Shown: positions 46,806-55,258, counted from the first letter of the stretch. The stretch: 64,000 nt of DNA from Saprospirales bacterium (GCA_016711605.1 JADJSS010000002.1:124001-188000); one strand, 5' to 3'. Made by a program: numbers and translations. The notes: a model not told the origin generated them from the letters alone.

Positions 46806-48239
46806 ATGGAAATCTCAACACGTAAACAGACTATATTAAAGCATTTTGATGCTGTTGCATCTAATTATTTGCAATATAGAAATCGCTTTTCGTATTACGG
46901 AAAAGACATCATCAATTACCTTAATTTTTTTGTTAGCGAAACGGATAGTGTGTTAGAAATTGGCTGTGGTTGTGGTGAAACCATTCATGGTTTAAAAGCA
47001 ACGAACAAAACTGGTATCGATTTCTCACCAAAGATGATAGAAGTGGCAAAAGCCAATTTTACAGAAGTGGATTTTTATGTAATGGATGCTGAAGCAATCT
47101 CTTTAGATAAAAAATTTGATGTCATTATTTTCAACAACATTATTGGTTATTTAGATAATGTACAGGATGTGTTTGCTGCCATCAAAAAAAATTGCCACGA
47201 ACATACACGCGTTATCATTTCGTATTACAATCATTATTGGGAACCGATGCTGAATTTTGGTGAAACCGTTGGCTATAAAAAGAAATCACCACAACAAAAC
47301 TGGCTCGATGCAAAAGATATTTCCAACCTTTTATATCTATCTGGTTTTGAAACGTACCGAACCAATAAGCGTTTATTATTACCTATAAATATTCCAATTA
47401 TTTCCTGGTTTTTTAATAAATATTTGGCAAAATTGCCGCTTATAAAATCGCTTTGTTTAAATCAATTTTTGTTTGCGCGTCCATTTTTAAATTATAAAGA
47501 TGAAGAAGTAGACGAAAAATATTCGGTGAGTATTTGCATTCCTGCACGCAACGAAAGTGGCAACATTGAAAACGCTATTTTGCGTTTACCAAAGTTTGCA
47601 AAACATCAGGAAATTATTTTTATTGAAGGAAATTCTTCAGATGATACTTGGCAAAAAATACAGGAAATACAGGAAAAATATCGTGACTCACATGATATAA
47701 AAATCGGTCAGCAAGACGGAAAAGGAAAAGGCGATGCAGTGCGCAAAGGTTATGCAATGGCAACTGGTGATATTTTAATGATTTTAGATGCTGACTTAAC
47801 GATGCCACCAGAAGAGTTACCTAAGTTTTATAATGCAATTGCATCCGGAAAAGGCGAATTTATTAATGGTTCACGTTTGGTGTATCCAATGGATAAAGAA
47901 GCGATGCGTTTTTTGAATACGCTAGGAAATAAATTTTTTAGTAAAGTATTTTCTTGGTTATTAGAGCAACCAATTAAAGATAGTTTGTGTGGCACTAAAG
48001 TGATGTTCCGAGAAGATTATTTGAAGCTAATCGCAAATCGCAAATTCTTCGGTGACTTCGATCCGTTTGGCGATTTTGATTTATTATTTGGTGCGTATAA
48101 ATTAAATTTAAAAATTATCGATTTACCTATTCGCTATCGCGAACGCACGTATGGCGACACCAATATTTCGCGTTTCACCAACGGTTTTATGTTGTTAAGA
48201 ATGTGCTGGTTTGCTGCTGGAAAAATTAAGTTTTGGTAG
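46806..48239 (+). CDS. Methyltransferase-glycosyltransferase (GT2) fusion
   Basis: A 477-residue two-domain enzyme. Residues about 1-180 are a class I SAM methyltransferase (SVLEIGCGCGETIHGL, GIDFSPKMIEVAKANF, DVIIFNNIIGYLDNVQDVF). Residues about 238-477 are a GT-A fold family 2 glycosyltransferase (VSICIPARNESGNIENAIL, IFIEGNSSDDTW, ILMILDADLTMPPEELPKF with the DxD-type DAD). This arrangement, with a dolichyl-phosphate-like sugar transfer domain, is known. It starts 9 bp after the FkbM gene and probably shares its transcript. A strong terminator follows. Confidence 0.9.
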   Translation: MEISTRKQTILKHFDAVASNYLQYRNRFSYYGKDIINYLNFFVSETDSVLEIGCGCGETIHGLKATNKTGIDFSPKMIEVAKANFTEVDFYVMDAEAISLDKKFDVIIFNNIIGYLDNVQDVFAAIKKNCHEHTRVIISYYNHYWEPMLNFGETVGYKKKSPQQNWLDAKDISNLLYLSGFETYRTNKRLLLPINIPIISWFFNKYLAKLPLIKSLCLNQFLFARPFLNYKDEEVDEKYSVSICIPARNESGNIENAILRLPKFAKHQEIIFIEGNSSDDTWQKIQEIQEKYRDSHDIKIGQQDGKGKGDAVRKGYAMATGDILMILDADLTMPPEELPKFYNAIASGKGEFINGSRLVYPMDKEAMRFLNTLGNKFFSKVFSWLLEQPIKDSLCGTKVMFREDYLKLIANRKFFGDFDPFGDFDLLFGAYKLNLKIIDLPIRYRERTYGDTNISRFTNGFMLLRMCWFAAGKIKFW

Positions 48240-48260
48240 AAATTTCACACAAATAAAAAT

Positions 48261-48293
48261 AAAAAAGACGCAAAAAAAATTGCGTCTTTTTTT
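48261..48293. terminator. Bidirectional rho-independent terminator
   Basis: AAAAAAGACGCAA pairs with TTGCGTCTTTTTTT over a short A-rich loop. Runs of A on one side and T on the other allow termination on both strands, between the glycan cluster and the rluB-like gene. Confidence 0.85.
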
Positions 48294-48326
48294 ATGATTA
48301 AAATCTTGTGTCTATTAGTCTTAAAT

Positions 48327-49250
48327 CTATTTCTCTAAATCTTCTTTCGGCTTTTTCTCTTTCTTATTCGCGATGAAATATTTCAAGAAAATAACTTCTT
48401 TTTCTGAAAGGAAACGCCATTTTCCGCGTGGCACATTTTTCTTCGTTAAACCAGCGTATAATACTCTGTCTAACTTCGTTACTTCATATTCCAAATGCTC
48501 AAAAATTCTTCGAACAATACGGTTTTTGCCACTGTGCAATTCAATGCCAACATATCTGTCGTCGCCGCGTGGCAAGGTATATTCAACATGATCAACAGAT
48601 GCTTTACCATCTTCCAAAACCAAACCTTCTCTTATTTTTAGTAAATCTTTTTGATCTAACGGTTTGTCTAATTCTACCTGGTACACTTTCGTTACTTCAC
48701 CACTTGGATGCGATAATTTTTGTGCCAGTTCGCCATCATTCGTCAATAAAATAACGCCTGTTGAATTTCTATCCAATCGTCCAACTGGATATAAGCGCGC
48801 ATCTTTCACGGTGCTAACTAATTCCATCACCGTTTTGCGTTCTCTATCGTCAGAAACCGTAGTCAAATAACCTTTCGGTTTGTTTAGTAAAATATAGATT
48901 TTGCGTTCGTTCTGAACTCGTTTGTTTTTAAATTTTACGATGTCTTTCGGCAACACTTTATAACCCATTTCTAACACAGCCACATCATTTACGGTAACAT
49001 ATCCAGCTTTAATATATTCATCAGCTTGTCGGCGCGAACATACACCTGCATTCGAGATAAATTTATTTAAACGTGTTTCTTCGTCAGCTGATTTTTTTTC
49101 AACAGGTGGCGTGAAATTGCGAACCGCATGTTCTATTTTGCCAGCAAACGGGTCGTTATTCCTTTTTTCAAACTTCTTATTTTTTAGAAAGTTAGTTTTG
49201 TTGGGCGACGTCGACGGATTGATGGTTGTTCTCGATATTCTCTTTCTCAC
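48327..49250 (-). CDS. rRNA pseudouridine synthase, RluB/RsuA family
   Basis: A 307-residue enzyme that turns uridine into pseudouridine in rRNA. Residues about 60-105 are an S4 RNA-binding domain (TRLNKFISNAGVCSRRQADE). The catalytic domain has GRLDRNSTGVILLTNDG with the essential Asp, and SGKNRIVRRIFEHL. A basic Lys-rich N-terminal extension (about 55 residues) precedes S4, as in many Bacteroidota homologues. The only in-frame start is GTG 49250, which lies 59 bp inside scpB, so the two genes overlap; an internal start cannot be excluded. Confidence 0.87.
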   Translation of the reverse strand: MRKRISRTTINPSTSPNKTNFLKNKKFEKRNNDPFAGKIEHAVRNFTPPVEKKSADEETRLNKFISNAGVCSRRQADEYIKAGYVTVNDVAVLEMGYKVLPKDIVKFKNKRVQNERKIYILLNKPKGYLTTVSDDRERKTVMELVSTVKDARLYPVGRLDRNSTGVILLTNDGELAQKLSHPSGEVTKVYQVELDKPLDQKDLLKIREGLVLEDGKASVDHVEYTLPRGDDRYVGIELHSGKNRIVRRIFEHLEYEVTKLDRVLYAGLTKKNVPRGKWRFLSEKEVIFLKYFIANKKEKKPKEDLEK

Positions 49251-49794
49251 CTATTTGGTTTTGTAGTTCTTCAAATTCTTTCAATTTTGGTAAATCATCT
49301 AACGAATTGATGCCAAAATAGTCTAAAAATTGTTGCGTTGTTTTGTATAATAAAGGTTTGCCTGGCTCTTCGCTTCTACCAGCAATTTCAATTAATTCTT
49401 TTTCTACGAGTTTTTGTACCGTATAGTCTGCGTTTACACCTCGAATAGTTTCTATCACGTGCTTTGTAACTGGTTGTTTATACGCAATAATTGCCAATGA
49501 TTCCAGTGCAGCAGTGGTTAAACGTTTCACCGTGTTTCTGTTTAAAAATGCAGAAACCGCATGATGATAATCGGCTTTAGTTAAAAACTGATAGCCACCA
49601 CCAACTTCACCTAATTCAAACGGAAATAAATCGTTGTTGTATTTTTCTTTAATAACGAAAATTACGCCTTCAATTTCTTCTGGTGTAAATAGTGTTTCAG
49701 TTTGTTTATTTAAATACACCAATAATTCGTCCACTTTAATTGGACTTTCAGCAGCGAAAATGATTGCTTCTATATTTTTTTGTACTTCTTCCAC
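49192..49794 (-). CDS. scpB: Segregation and condensation protein B
   Basis: A 200-residue protein with tandem winged helices that, with ScpA and SMC, compacts chromosomes. Signatures are NIEAIIFAAESPIKVDELL, TTAALESLAIIAYKQPVTK and IRGVNADYTVQKLVEKELIE followed by GRSEEPGKPLLYKTT. It ends in a Gln/Asn-rich tail. The 3' end overlaps the rluB-like gene, an arrangement common for this pair. scpA is not in the window. Confidence 0.93.
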   Translation of the reverse strand: MEEVQKNIEAIIFAAESPIKVDELLVYLNKQTETLFTPEEIEGVIFVIKEKYNNDLFPFELGEVGGGYQFLTKADYHHAVSAFLNRNTVKRLTTAALESLAIIAYKQPVTKHVIETIRGVNADYTVQKLVEKELIEIAGRSEEPGKPLLYKTTQQFLDYFGINSLDDLPKLKEFEELQNQIGEKENIENNHQSVDVAQQN

Positions 49795-49813
49795 GATGTA
49801 AAGATAAGAAATT

Positions 49814-49901
49814 GTCAGAACTTTGATGTGTATGATAGTTATGATTTTGTGATGATGAAAAACATGTTCATCACAATAATCAAAAAAATCATGGTTCAGA
49901 C
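49814..49901. repeat. Palindromic spacer with nine-base words (class 9)
   Basis: Left arm GTCAGAAC, then TTTGATGTG-TATGATAGT-TATGATTTT-GTGATGATG. The right arm read on the other strand begins GTCTGAACCATGATTTTTTT and ends TTGTGATGAA. The rest of the 341-bp gap 49795-50135 holds further hairpins and no gene. Confidence 0.6.
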
Positions 49902-49962
49902 TTAAGGAAATTATTCGGAACTAATTTTATTGCCATGATTTGTGAAATACGAAACATCTTTA

Positions 49963-49983
49963 CGGTTCGTGAGACACGAACCG
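49963..49983. repeat. Perfect short hairpin CGGTTCGTG-AGA-CACGAACCG
   Basis: A 9-bp perfect stem with a 3-base loop in the scpB-atpG gap, GC-richer than its surroundings and without a U run. It may be part of a dispersed element. Confidence 0.5.
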
Positions 49984-50057
49984 AGGCATTAGAAAGCGAG
50001 GCAACAAGATAAGATACACACATCATGTCACGAAAATCGTGGTATAAATCAAACAAA

Positions 50058-50083
50058 AAACCGAACACTTTCGTATTCGGTTT
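50058..50083 (-). terminator. Terminator downstream of atpG
   Basis: On the minus strand AAACCGAA, a 10-base loop, then TTCGGTTT followed by TTTT form a rho-independent terminator 50-80 bases after the atpG stop, ending the atp transcript. Confidence 0.7.
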
Positions 50084-50090
50084 GGTATGT

Positions 50091-50125
50091 TAAACCATCA
50101 AGGTTTTAAAAACCTTGATGGTTTA
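50091..50125. repeat. Perfect palindrome AACCATCAAGGTTT family
   Basis: TAAACCATCAAGGTTTT and AAAACCTTGATGGTTTA form a perfect inverted repeat just after atpG. A diverged copy separates htpG and the DUF4249 gene (30691-30727). Confidence 0.75.
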
Positions 50126-50135
50126 TCGTAGTATT

Positions 50136-51026
50136 TTATCCGTTTGATAATGCAGCAGCACCAGAAACAATCTCTGATAACTCAGTCGTAATTGCTGCCT
50201 GACGAGCACGGTTATACATAATATTCAATTGTTTCAATAACTCGTTTGCGTTTTCGGTTGCTTTGTCCATCGCTGTCATTCGCGCGCCATGTTCTGAAGC
50301 ATTTGAATCTAACAAATAACGGAAAAATTGTGTTTTCAAAATCTTCGGCACCAAATCTTTCAAAATTTTATCTTGCGTTGGCTCAAACATATAATCTGCT
50401 TTTCCTTTCGATGCGCCTTTTGCTGGAACTATAGTTTGTATCGGTAAAAACTGCTCTGTTGAAGGAATTTGCGTAGCTGCATTTTTAAACTGACCGTACA
50501 CCACTTCTACCACATCATATTCTTTTTGCTCAAACGCATACATAATAAATTCTGCTGCTTTCGATGCATTTTCAAACGTTAAGTTAGCATACAAACCTGC
50601 ATAATCGTTGTTCACTTTGTGTTTTGATGATTTGAAAGCATCAAACCCTTTTTTACCAATCGATAAAATTTGTACTTTTCCTTTAGCAGCTAATTCAGGA
50701 TATTTTTCGTTGATCAACACCTTTGCAGATTTCACCGAGTTGGCGTTGAAACCACCGCACAAACCTTTATCAGAAGTAATTACAACAATCAATACTTTAT
50801 TAATAGGACGTTGCGTTGCAAACGGCGAACTCATTTCGCCACCTAAATTAGAAGCGATATTTTGTAAAACATTATTTAATTGATCTGCATACGGACGAAT
50901 TTGCACAATGCGCTCGGTTGCTCTTCTCAACTTAGCAGCCGATACCATTTTCATAGCTTTAGTGATCTGTGTGGTTGATTTCACAGATGCCATTCTTAAT
51001 CGTACTTCTTTTAAATTTGCTCCCAT
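50136..51026 (-). CDS. atpG: ATP synthase F1 subunit gamma
   Basis: A 296-residue rotor shaft subunit of F1. The N-terminal coiled-coil helix is LKEVRLRMASVKSTTQITKA and MKMVSAAKLRRATERI; the C-terminal helix has RMTAMDKATENANELLKQL and ends TTELSEIVSGAAAL. Length is normal. It is the last gene of the atpB-E-F-H-A-G group and is separated from atpA by a heptamer hairpin. Confidence 0.96.
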   Translation of the reverse strand: MGANLKEVRLRMASVKSTTQITKAMKMVSAAKLRRATERIVQIRPYADQLNNVLQNIASNLGGEMSSPFATQRPINKVLIVVITSDKGLCGGFNANSVKSAKVLINEKYPELAAKGKVQILSIGKKGFDAFKSSKHKVNNDYAGLYANLTFENASKAAEFIMYAFEQKEYDVVEVVYGQFKNAATQIPSTEQFLPIQTIVPAKGASKGKADYMFEPTQDKILKDLVPKILKTQFFRYLLDSNASEHGARMTAMDKATENANELLKQLNIMYNRARQAAITTELSEIVSGAAALSNG

Positions 51027-51035
51027 TTTTTTCTT

Positions 51036-51113
51036 CGTATTTAGTATTGCGTATTGCGTATTACGATTACTTATATCGCACTACGTAATACGAATTACGA
51101 TTTACGCATACGC
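51036..51113. repeat. Hairpin with heptamer-built arms (class 7, copy D), running into atpA
   Basis: Left arm GTATTTA-GTATTGC-GTATTGC-GTATTAC. On the other strand the right arm reads GCGTATGC-GTAAATC-GTAATTC-GTATTAC-GTAGT. The first of these words overlaps the stop codon and last codons of atpA (EGAYA-stop, TAA at 51102-51104), so the repeat extends into coding sequence. Confidence 0.75.
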
Positions 51114-52679
51114 GCCTTCCATAGATTTTGCCAATGCTTCTACTTTTCCAGTAGCATCATCACTTAATCCACCTTTTTTAAATTCTGCTAATACTTCAGG
51201 ATGTTTTGCTTCTAAAGCTGATAAGAAATCACTTTCGAAATCTCTAACTTTTTCAACAGCAATATTTCTCAATAAACCTTTAGAACCTAAGTAGATAATT
51301 GCTACTTGTTTTTCTACTGTTACTGGTGAATATTGTGGTTGTTTCAAGATTTCCACGTTACGTTTACCTTTATCAATTACTGATTTGGTAGCCGCATCTA
51401 AGTCAGAACCAAATTTAGCGAATGCTTCTAATTCACGAAATTGCGCTTGGTCTAATTTTAAGGTACCAGCTACTTTTTTCATCGATTTGATCTGAGCGTT
51501 ACCACCAACACGCGATACCGAAATACCTACGTTAATTGCAGGACGAACACCTGAGTTAAATAAATTCGACTCAAGGAAAATTTGTCCATCGGTAATTGAA
51601 ATTACGTTTGTTGGAATATAAGCAGAAACGTCACCAGCTTGAGTTTCAATAATTGGTAAAGCTGTTAATGAGCCACCACCTTTTACTCTTCCTTTTAATG
51701 ATTCTGGTAAATCGTTCATTGTTTGAGCGATCTCGTCGTTGTTAATTACTTTCGCTGCACGCTCTAATAAACGTGAGTGAAGGTAGAACACGTCACCAGG
51801 ATATGCTTCACGTCCTGGAGGTCTTTTCAATAATAAAGAAACCTCACGATAAGCAACAGCTTGTTTAGATAAATCATCATAAACAATCAATGCCGGACGA
51901 CCAGTATCTCTGAAAAACTCACCAATTGCAGCGCCTGCGAAAGGTGCGTAGAACTGAATTGGAGCTGGATCTGCAGCAGATGCCGAAACGATAACCGTAT
52001 ATGGCATAGCTCCGTTTTCCTGTAATGTTTGTGCAATATTTGCAACCGTAGATGCTTTTTGACCGCATGCTACATATATACAAAACACAGGCTCGCCTCT
52101 GTCGTAAAATTCTTTTTGGTTGATGATGGTATCAATTGCAATCGCAGTTTTACCAGTCTGACGGTCACCAATGATTAACTCACGTTGTCCACGTCCAATT
52201 GGAATCATCGCATCGATAGATTTGATACCAGTTTGTAACGGTTCCGTTACTGGTTGACGATAGATAACACCTGGTGCTTTTCTTTCTAATGGCATCGTGA
52301 ATAATTCACCTGTAATGGGTCCTTTTCCATCGATTGGTTGTCCAAGCGTATTTACAACACGACCTAACATGCCTTCGCCAACATTTAACGAAGCGATTAA
52401 GCCAGTACGTTTTACACTGTCGCCTTCTCTGATTTCGTCAGATGCACCCATTAATACCACACCTACATTGTCTTCTTCCAAGTTCAATGCAATTGCACGC
52501 ATTCCGTTAGCAAATTCAACTAATTCACCAGCTTTCACTTGCGATAAGCCGTACACACGTGCGATACCATCACCTACTTGCAATACCGTTCCTACTTCTT
52601 CTAGTTGTGCTTCTGTTGAAACGTTTCCTAATTGCTGACGTAGTATAGCTGAGATTTCGTCTGGTCTTACTTCTACCAT
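51102..52679 (-). CDS. atpA: ATP synthase F1 subunit alpha
   Basis: A 525-residue non-catalytic nucleotide-binding subunit. The P-loop is GDRQTGKTAIAIDT, followed by the DELSEED-region equivalents and QRELIIGDRQTGK; YDDLSKQAVAYREVSLLLKR and the signature PAINVGISVSRVGG are canonical. The start MVEVRPDEISAIL is well supported and the length fits. The last codons overlap the heptamer repeat. Confidence 0.97.
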   Translation of the reverse strand: MVEVRPDEISAILRQQLGNVSTEAQLEEVGTVLQVGDGIARVYGLSQVKAGELVEFANGMRAIALNLEEDNVGVVLMGASDEIREGDSVKRTGLIASLNVGEGMLGRVVNTLGQPIDGKGPITGELFTMPLERKAPGVIYRQPVTEPLQTGIKSIDAMIPIGRGQRELIIGDRQTGKTAIAIDTIINQKEFYDRGEPVFCIYVACGQKASTVANIAQTLQENGAMPYTVIVSASAADPAPIQFYAPFAGAAIGEFFRDTGRPALIVYDDLSKQAVAYREVSLLLKRPPGREAYPGDVFYLHSRLLERAAKVINNDEIAQTMNDLPESLKGRVKGGGSLTALPIIETQAGDVSAYIPTNVISITDGQIFLESNLFNSGVRPAINVGISVSRVGGNAQIKSMKKVAGTLKLDQAQFRELEAFAKFGSDLDAATKSVIDKGKRNVEILKQPQYSPVTVEKQVAIIYLGSKGLLRNIAVEKVRDFESDFLSALEAKHPEVLAEFKKGGLSDDATGKVEALAKSMEGAYA

Positions 52680-52695
52680 TTTATTTAAATTTATC

Positions 52696-53238
52696 TTAGT
52701 TTAAAGAAATTCCTGTTTTTATTTTATTCAATTTATTTAGAACAGAATTATCGTATTGTTTGTCGCCAAAGTTTACGATGAAACCACCTAAAATAGATGC
52801 ATCCACTTTTTTATTAATTTTTACATTTGGAAAACCAGATTGCGCCTTGATGAAGCTGCTGATTTTTTGCTCATTCGCTGCATCTAATTCAGTAGCGGTA
52901 ACAACAGTTACTTCTGAAATTCCTTTTTGTAAATTATACAACTTGAAAAAAGAAGCAAACACTTGTTGAATGTATGTTTCTCTTCCATGGTTTATTAATA
53001 ATTCTAAAAATTGATTCGTAAGCGTACTTACTTTGCTACCAAAGATTTCGGTCGTAATTGTTTGTTTTTTAGCTGCACGTATAATCGGACTTTTATACAT
53101 CGCTTTCAAATCTTTACTTGAATTAATGGCTGCATCAATTACATTTAAATCAGCAAAAACAGTATCTAATGCTGCTTTTTGAGTAGCTTCATCAAATAAT
53201 GATTTTGCGTATCGTATGGATAATTTTTCCGCTGACAT
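52696..53238 (-). CDS. atpH: ATP synthase F1 subunit delta
   Basis: A 180-residue stator subunit that links F1 alpha to the b subunits. The N-terminal helical domain begins SIRYAKSLFDEATQKAALDT, and the C-terminal part has GISEVTVVTATELDAANEQK and ASILGGFIVNFGDKQYDNSV, typical of delta/OSCP. The stop of atpF and its start codon share a base (53238), so the genes are translationally coupled. Confidence 0.94.
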   Translation of the reverse strand: MSAEKLSIRYAKSLFDEATQKAALDTVFADLNVIDAAINSSKDLKAMYKSPIIRAAKKQTITTEIFGSKVSTLTNQFLELLINHGRETYIQQVFASFFKLYNLQKGISEVTVVTATELDAANEQKISSFIKAQSGFPNVKINKKVDASILGGFIVNFGDKQYDNSVLNKLNKIKTGISLN

Positions 53239-53756
53239 TAGTTTACGTTAATTTTTTCTACCAATGAATTGATATACGATTGGTGTTCTTTTGAAGAATC
53301 TAATTCTTTACCGATTACTTTTTGAGCAATTTCTAAAGACAGTTTGCTTACTTCGTTTTTCACTTCAGCCAAAGCCGCTTTCTTTTGTGAATCGATTTCC
53401 ACTTTTGCTGCTGAAACAATTTTTGCTGCTTCATCTTTCGCTCTGGTGTGCGCTTCCGCAATAATCGATTCTTTCACGTCTTTTGCTTCTTTCAAGATCT
53501 TCGCGCCTTCTTCACGTGCCTCTTTCAATAATGAAGCATTATCTGATTGCAATTGTTGCATTTCAGTTTTTGCTTTATCAGCTGCCGAAAGCGCGTCTTC
53601 GATCGTGCGTTCTCTGTCTTTAATCGCTTTTACGATTGGTTTGAAAGCAAATTTGCTCATCAAAAACCAAAACAATAAAAATATTGCTGTTGTCCAAAAC
53701 AACAAACCCAAATCGGGCAAGATTAAACTCATTGGATCAAATGCTAAAATGTGCAT
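53238..53756 (-). CDS. atpF: ATP synthase F0 subunit b
   Basis: A 172-residue stator subunit with one N-terminal membrane helix (LGLLFWTTAIFLLFWFLMSK) and a long charged coiled-coil (KFAFKPIVKAIKDRERTIED to EVSKLSLEIAQKVIGKEL). It overlaps the atpH start by one base. Length and layout match Bacteroidota AtpF. Confidence 0.94.
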   Translation of the reverse strand: MHILAFDPMSLILPDLGLLFWTTAIFLLFWFLMSKFAFKPIVKAIKDRERTIEDALSAADKAKTEMQQLQSDNASLLKEAREEGAKILKEAKDVKESIIAEAHTRAKDEAAKIVSAAKVEIDSQKKAALAEVKNEVSKLSLEIAQKVIGKELDSSKEHQSYINSLVEKINVN

Positions 53757-53812
53757 ACGATTCAGTTTTAATTACCAAAAAGGTAAGTTACTCGCTTGGT
53801 AGCGAAAAAAAT

Positions 53813-54025
53813 TTATTTCATCAAGAAAGAGAAGATAATAGCAATTAACGCTGCACCTTCTACTAATGCTGCTGCTAAAATCATTGCACCTCTGATATCA
53901 CCAGATGCTTCTGGTTGACGAGCGATTGCTTGTGTAGCGTTACCACCTATTAAACCGATTCCGATACCAGCTCCTAATGCTGCTAAACCTGCTCCAAGTG
54001 CCGCGATTCCTGTAATTGTTGTCAT
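53813..54025 (-). CDS. atpE: ATP synthase F0 subunit c
   Basis: A 70-residue hairpin of two membrane helices. Helix 1 is Gly/Ala-rich (GAGLAALGAGIGIGLIGG), the polar loop is ARQPEASGDIR, and helix 2 carries the ion-binding Glu56 in AAALVEGAALIAI. The Na+-type Glu-Ser/Thr signature next to the carboxylate is missing (Glu-Gly here), so proton coupling is expected. Confidence 0.95.
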   Translation of the reverse strand: MTTITGIAALGAGLAALGAGIGIGLIGGNATQAIARQPEASGDIRGAMILAAALVEGAALIAIIFSFLMK

Positions 54026-54063
54026 AATTTTGAAATTTAAAAACTATTTATAAAAATGATTTA

Positions 54064-55229
54064 TTAATGATGTTCGTGTTCTTCAACTGCTGCGCCAATA
54101 AAAATGGAAGTCAACAAGGTGAAAACATATGCTTGTAAAAACGCAACAAATAATTCCATTGCATTTACGAATAATACAATTGGAATTGCCATACCACCAC
54201 CTAATGATGCGCCGCCAACACTTTGTCCCATTTTACCAAAAATGAAAATTAAACTCACAATACTTAAAATAGCAATGTGACCGCCTGTAATATTACCAAA
54301 CAAACGCAGCATTAATGCGATTGGCTTGATAAATAAACCTACAATTTCTACAGGTGTTAAGATTATTAAAACCCATTTTGGAACGCCAGGCATTGCGAAA
54401 ATGTGGCCCCAATAACTTTTGTTTCCGTTGATGTTGATGATGATAAATGCGATAATTGCAATTACAAATGTAAATGCGATATTACCAGATGCATTTGCAC
54501 TTCCTGGAAAAACGGAATTAAACCGATTAAGTTATTGATTAAAATAAAGAAGAAAACGGATAATAAGAATGGAACAAATTTTTCGTATTTCGGACCAATA
54601 TTTTGTTTAATTACATCATCTACTAAATAATTGATGATTGGTTCTAATGCAGACTGCATACCTTTTGGTGCTTTTGTATTGTCTTTCGCATAAGCGCGAG
54701 CAACACCAATTAATACAACTGCTAAAATTAAGAAACCTAATAATGATGTAAATACGTTTTTAGTAATTGATAAATCAATAAACTTAGAAGAGTCTTTTGC
54801 GGTAAAATAGCTAACGATGTTTGCACTTCTATTTCCTGTTGCAGCGTCCACTACTCGACCTGTGTGATGGTCTAATTTGAAACCGTCAATTACTTCTTGA
54901 TGATGAAATTCAGAAGATGAGAAAAACGAAAGTTTGCCATTTCTTAAAATAATACAAGGTAAACCCAGTGAATAATGGTGACCGTTGATAGTAGCAATAT
55001 GAAATTCATTCGCATCAGCAACGTGATTCATAATGTGTTCAACTACTTCTGCAGAAGCATCCTCTTTCGGTTCAGCAACTGCTCCTTCTTTTGGCGTTGA
55101 TTCTGATGATGCAACTACTTCTGAAGATGTAGCAACGGCTGTAGTTGCAACTGGTTCAACATTTGCCATTACAACTGTAGAAAACAGTGACAAACAGAAG
55201 ATGATAAATATGCGAGAAAATTTGGTCAT
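54064..55229 (-). CDS. atpB: ATP synthase F0 subunit a, apparent frameshift
   Basis: Membrane stator subunit with the half-channels for protons. The first frame (54462-55229) has a signal peptide (FIIFCLSLFSTVVMA), an about 120-residue periplasmic Ala/Ser/Glu-rich and His-containing extension typical of Bacteroidota AtpB, and the first membrane helices (NNLIGLIPFF). It then runs out of frame. Adding one T to the T5 run (A5 at 54508-54512 on plus) gives GLIPFFPGSANASGNIAFTF, continuing into the second frame (54064-54393) with the conserved Arg region KPIALMLRLFGNITGGHI. As AtpB is needed for F0, a sequence error is likely. It heads the atp group. Confidence 0.92.
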
Positions 55230-55250
55230 TTAGTTTATTAAAATGCGATG

Positions 55251-55258
55251 CAAATATA
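55251..55258 (-). promoter_or_regulatory. -7 box of the atpBEFHAG operon
   Basis: On the minus strand TATATTTG matches TAnnTTTG 21 bases before the atpB ATG at 55229. No good TTTG -33 element is evident, so the call rests on the -7 box and position. Confidence 0.5.

Noticed and set aside
53344..53802. 152-codon open frame on the plus strand
   Set aside because: Antisense shadow of atpF; its Ala/Ser-rich composition mirrors the coiled-coil on the other strand.
53813..54025. Sodium-coupled ATP synthase
   Set aside because: The c subunit has Glu56-Gly rather than the Glu-Ser/Thr and the Gln ligand of Na+-binding rings.
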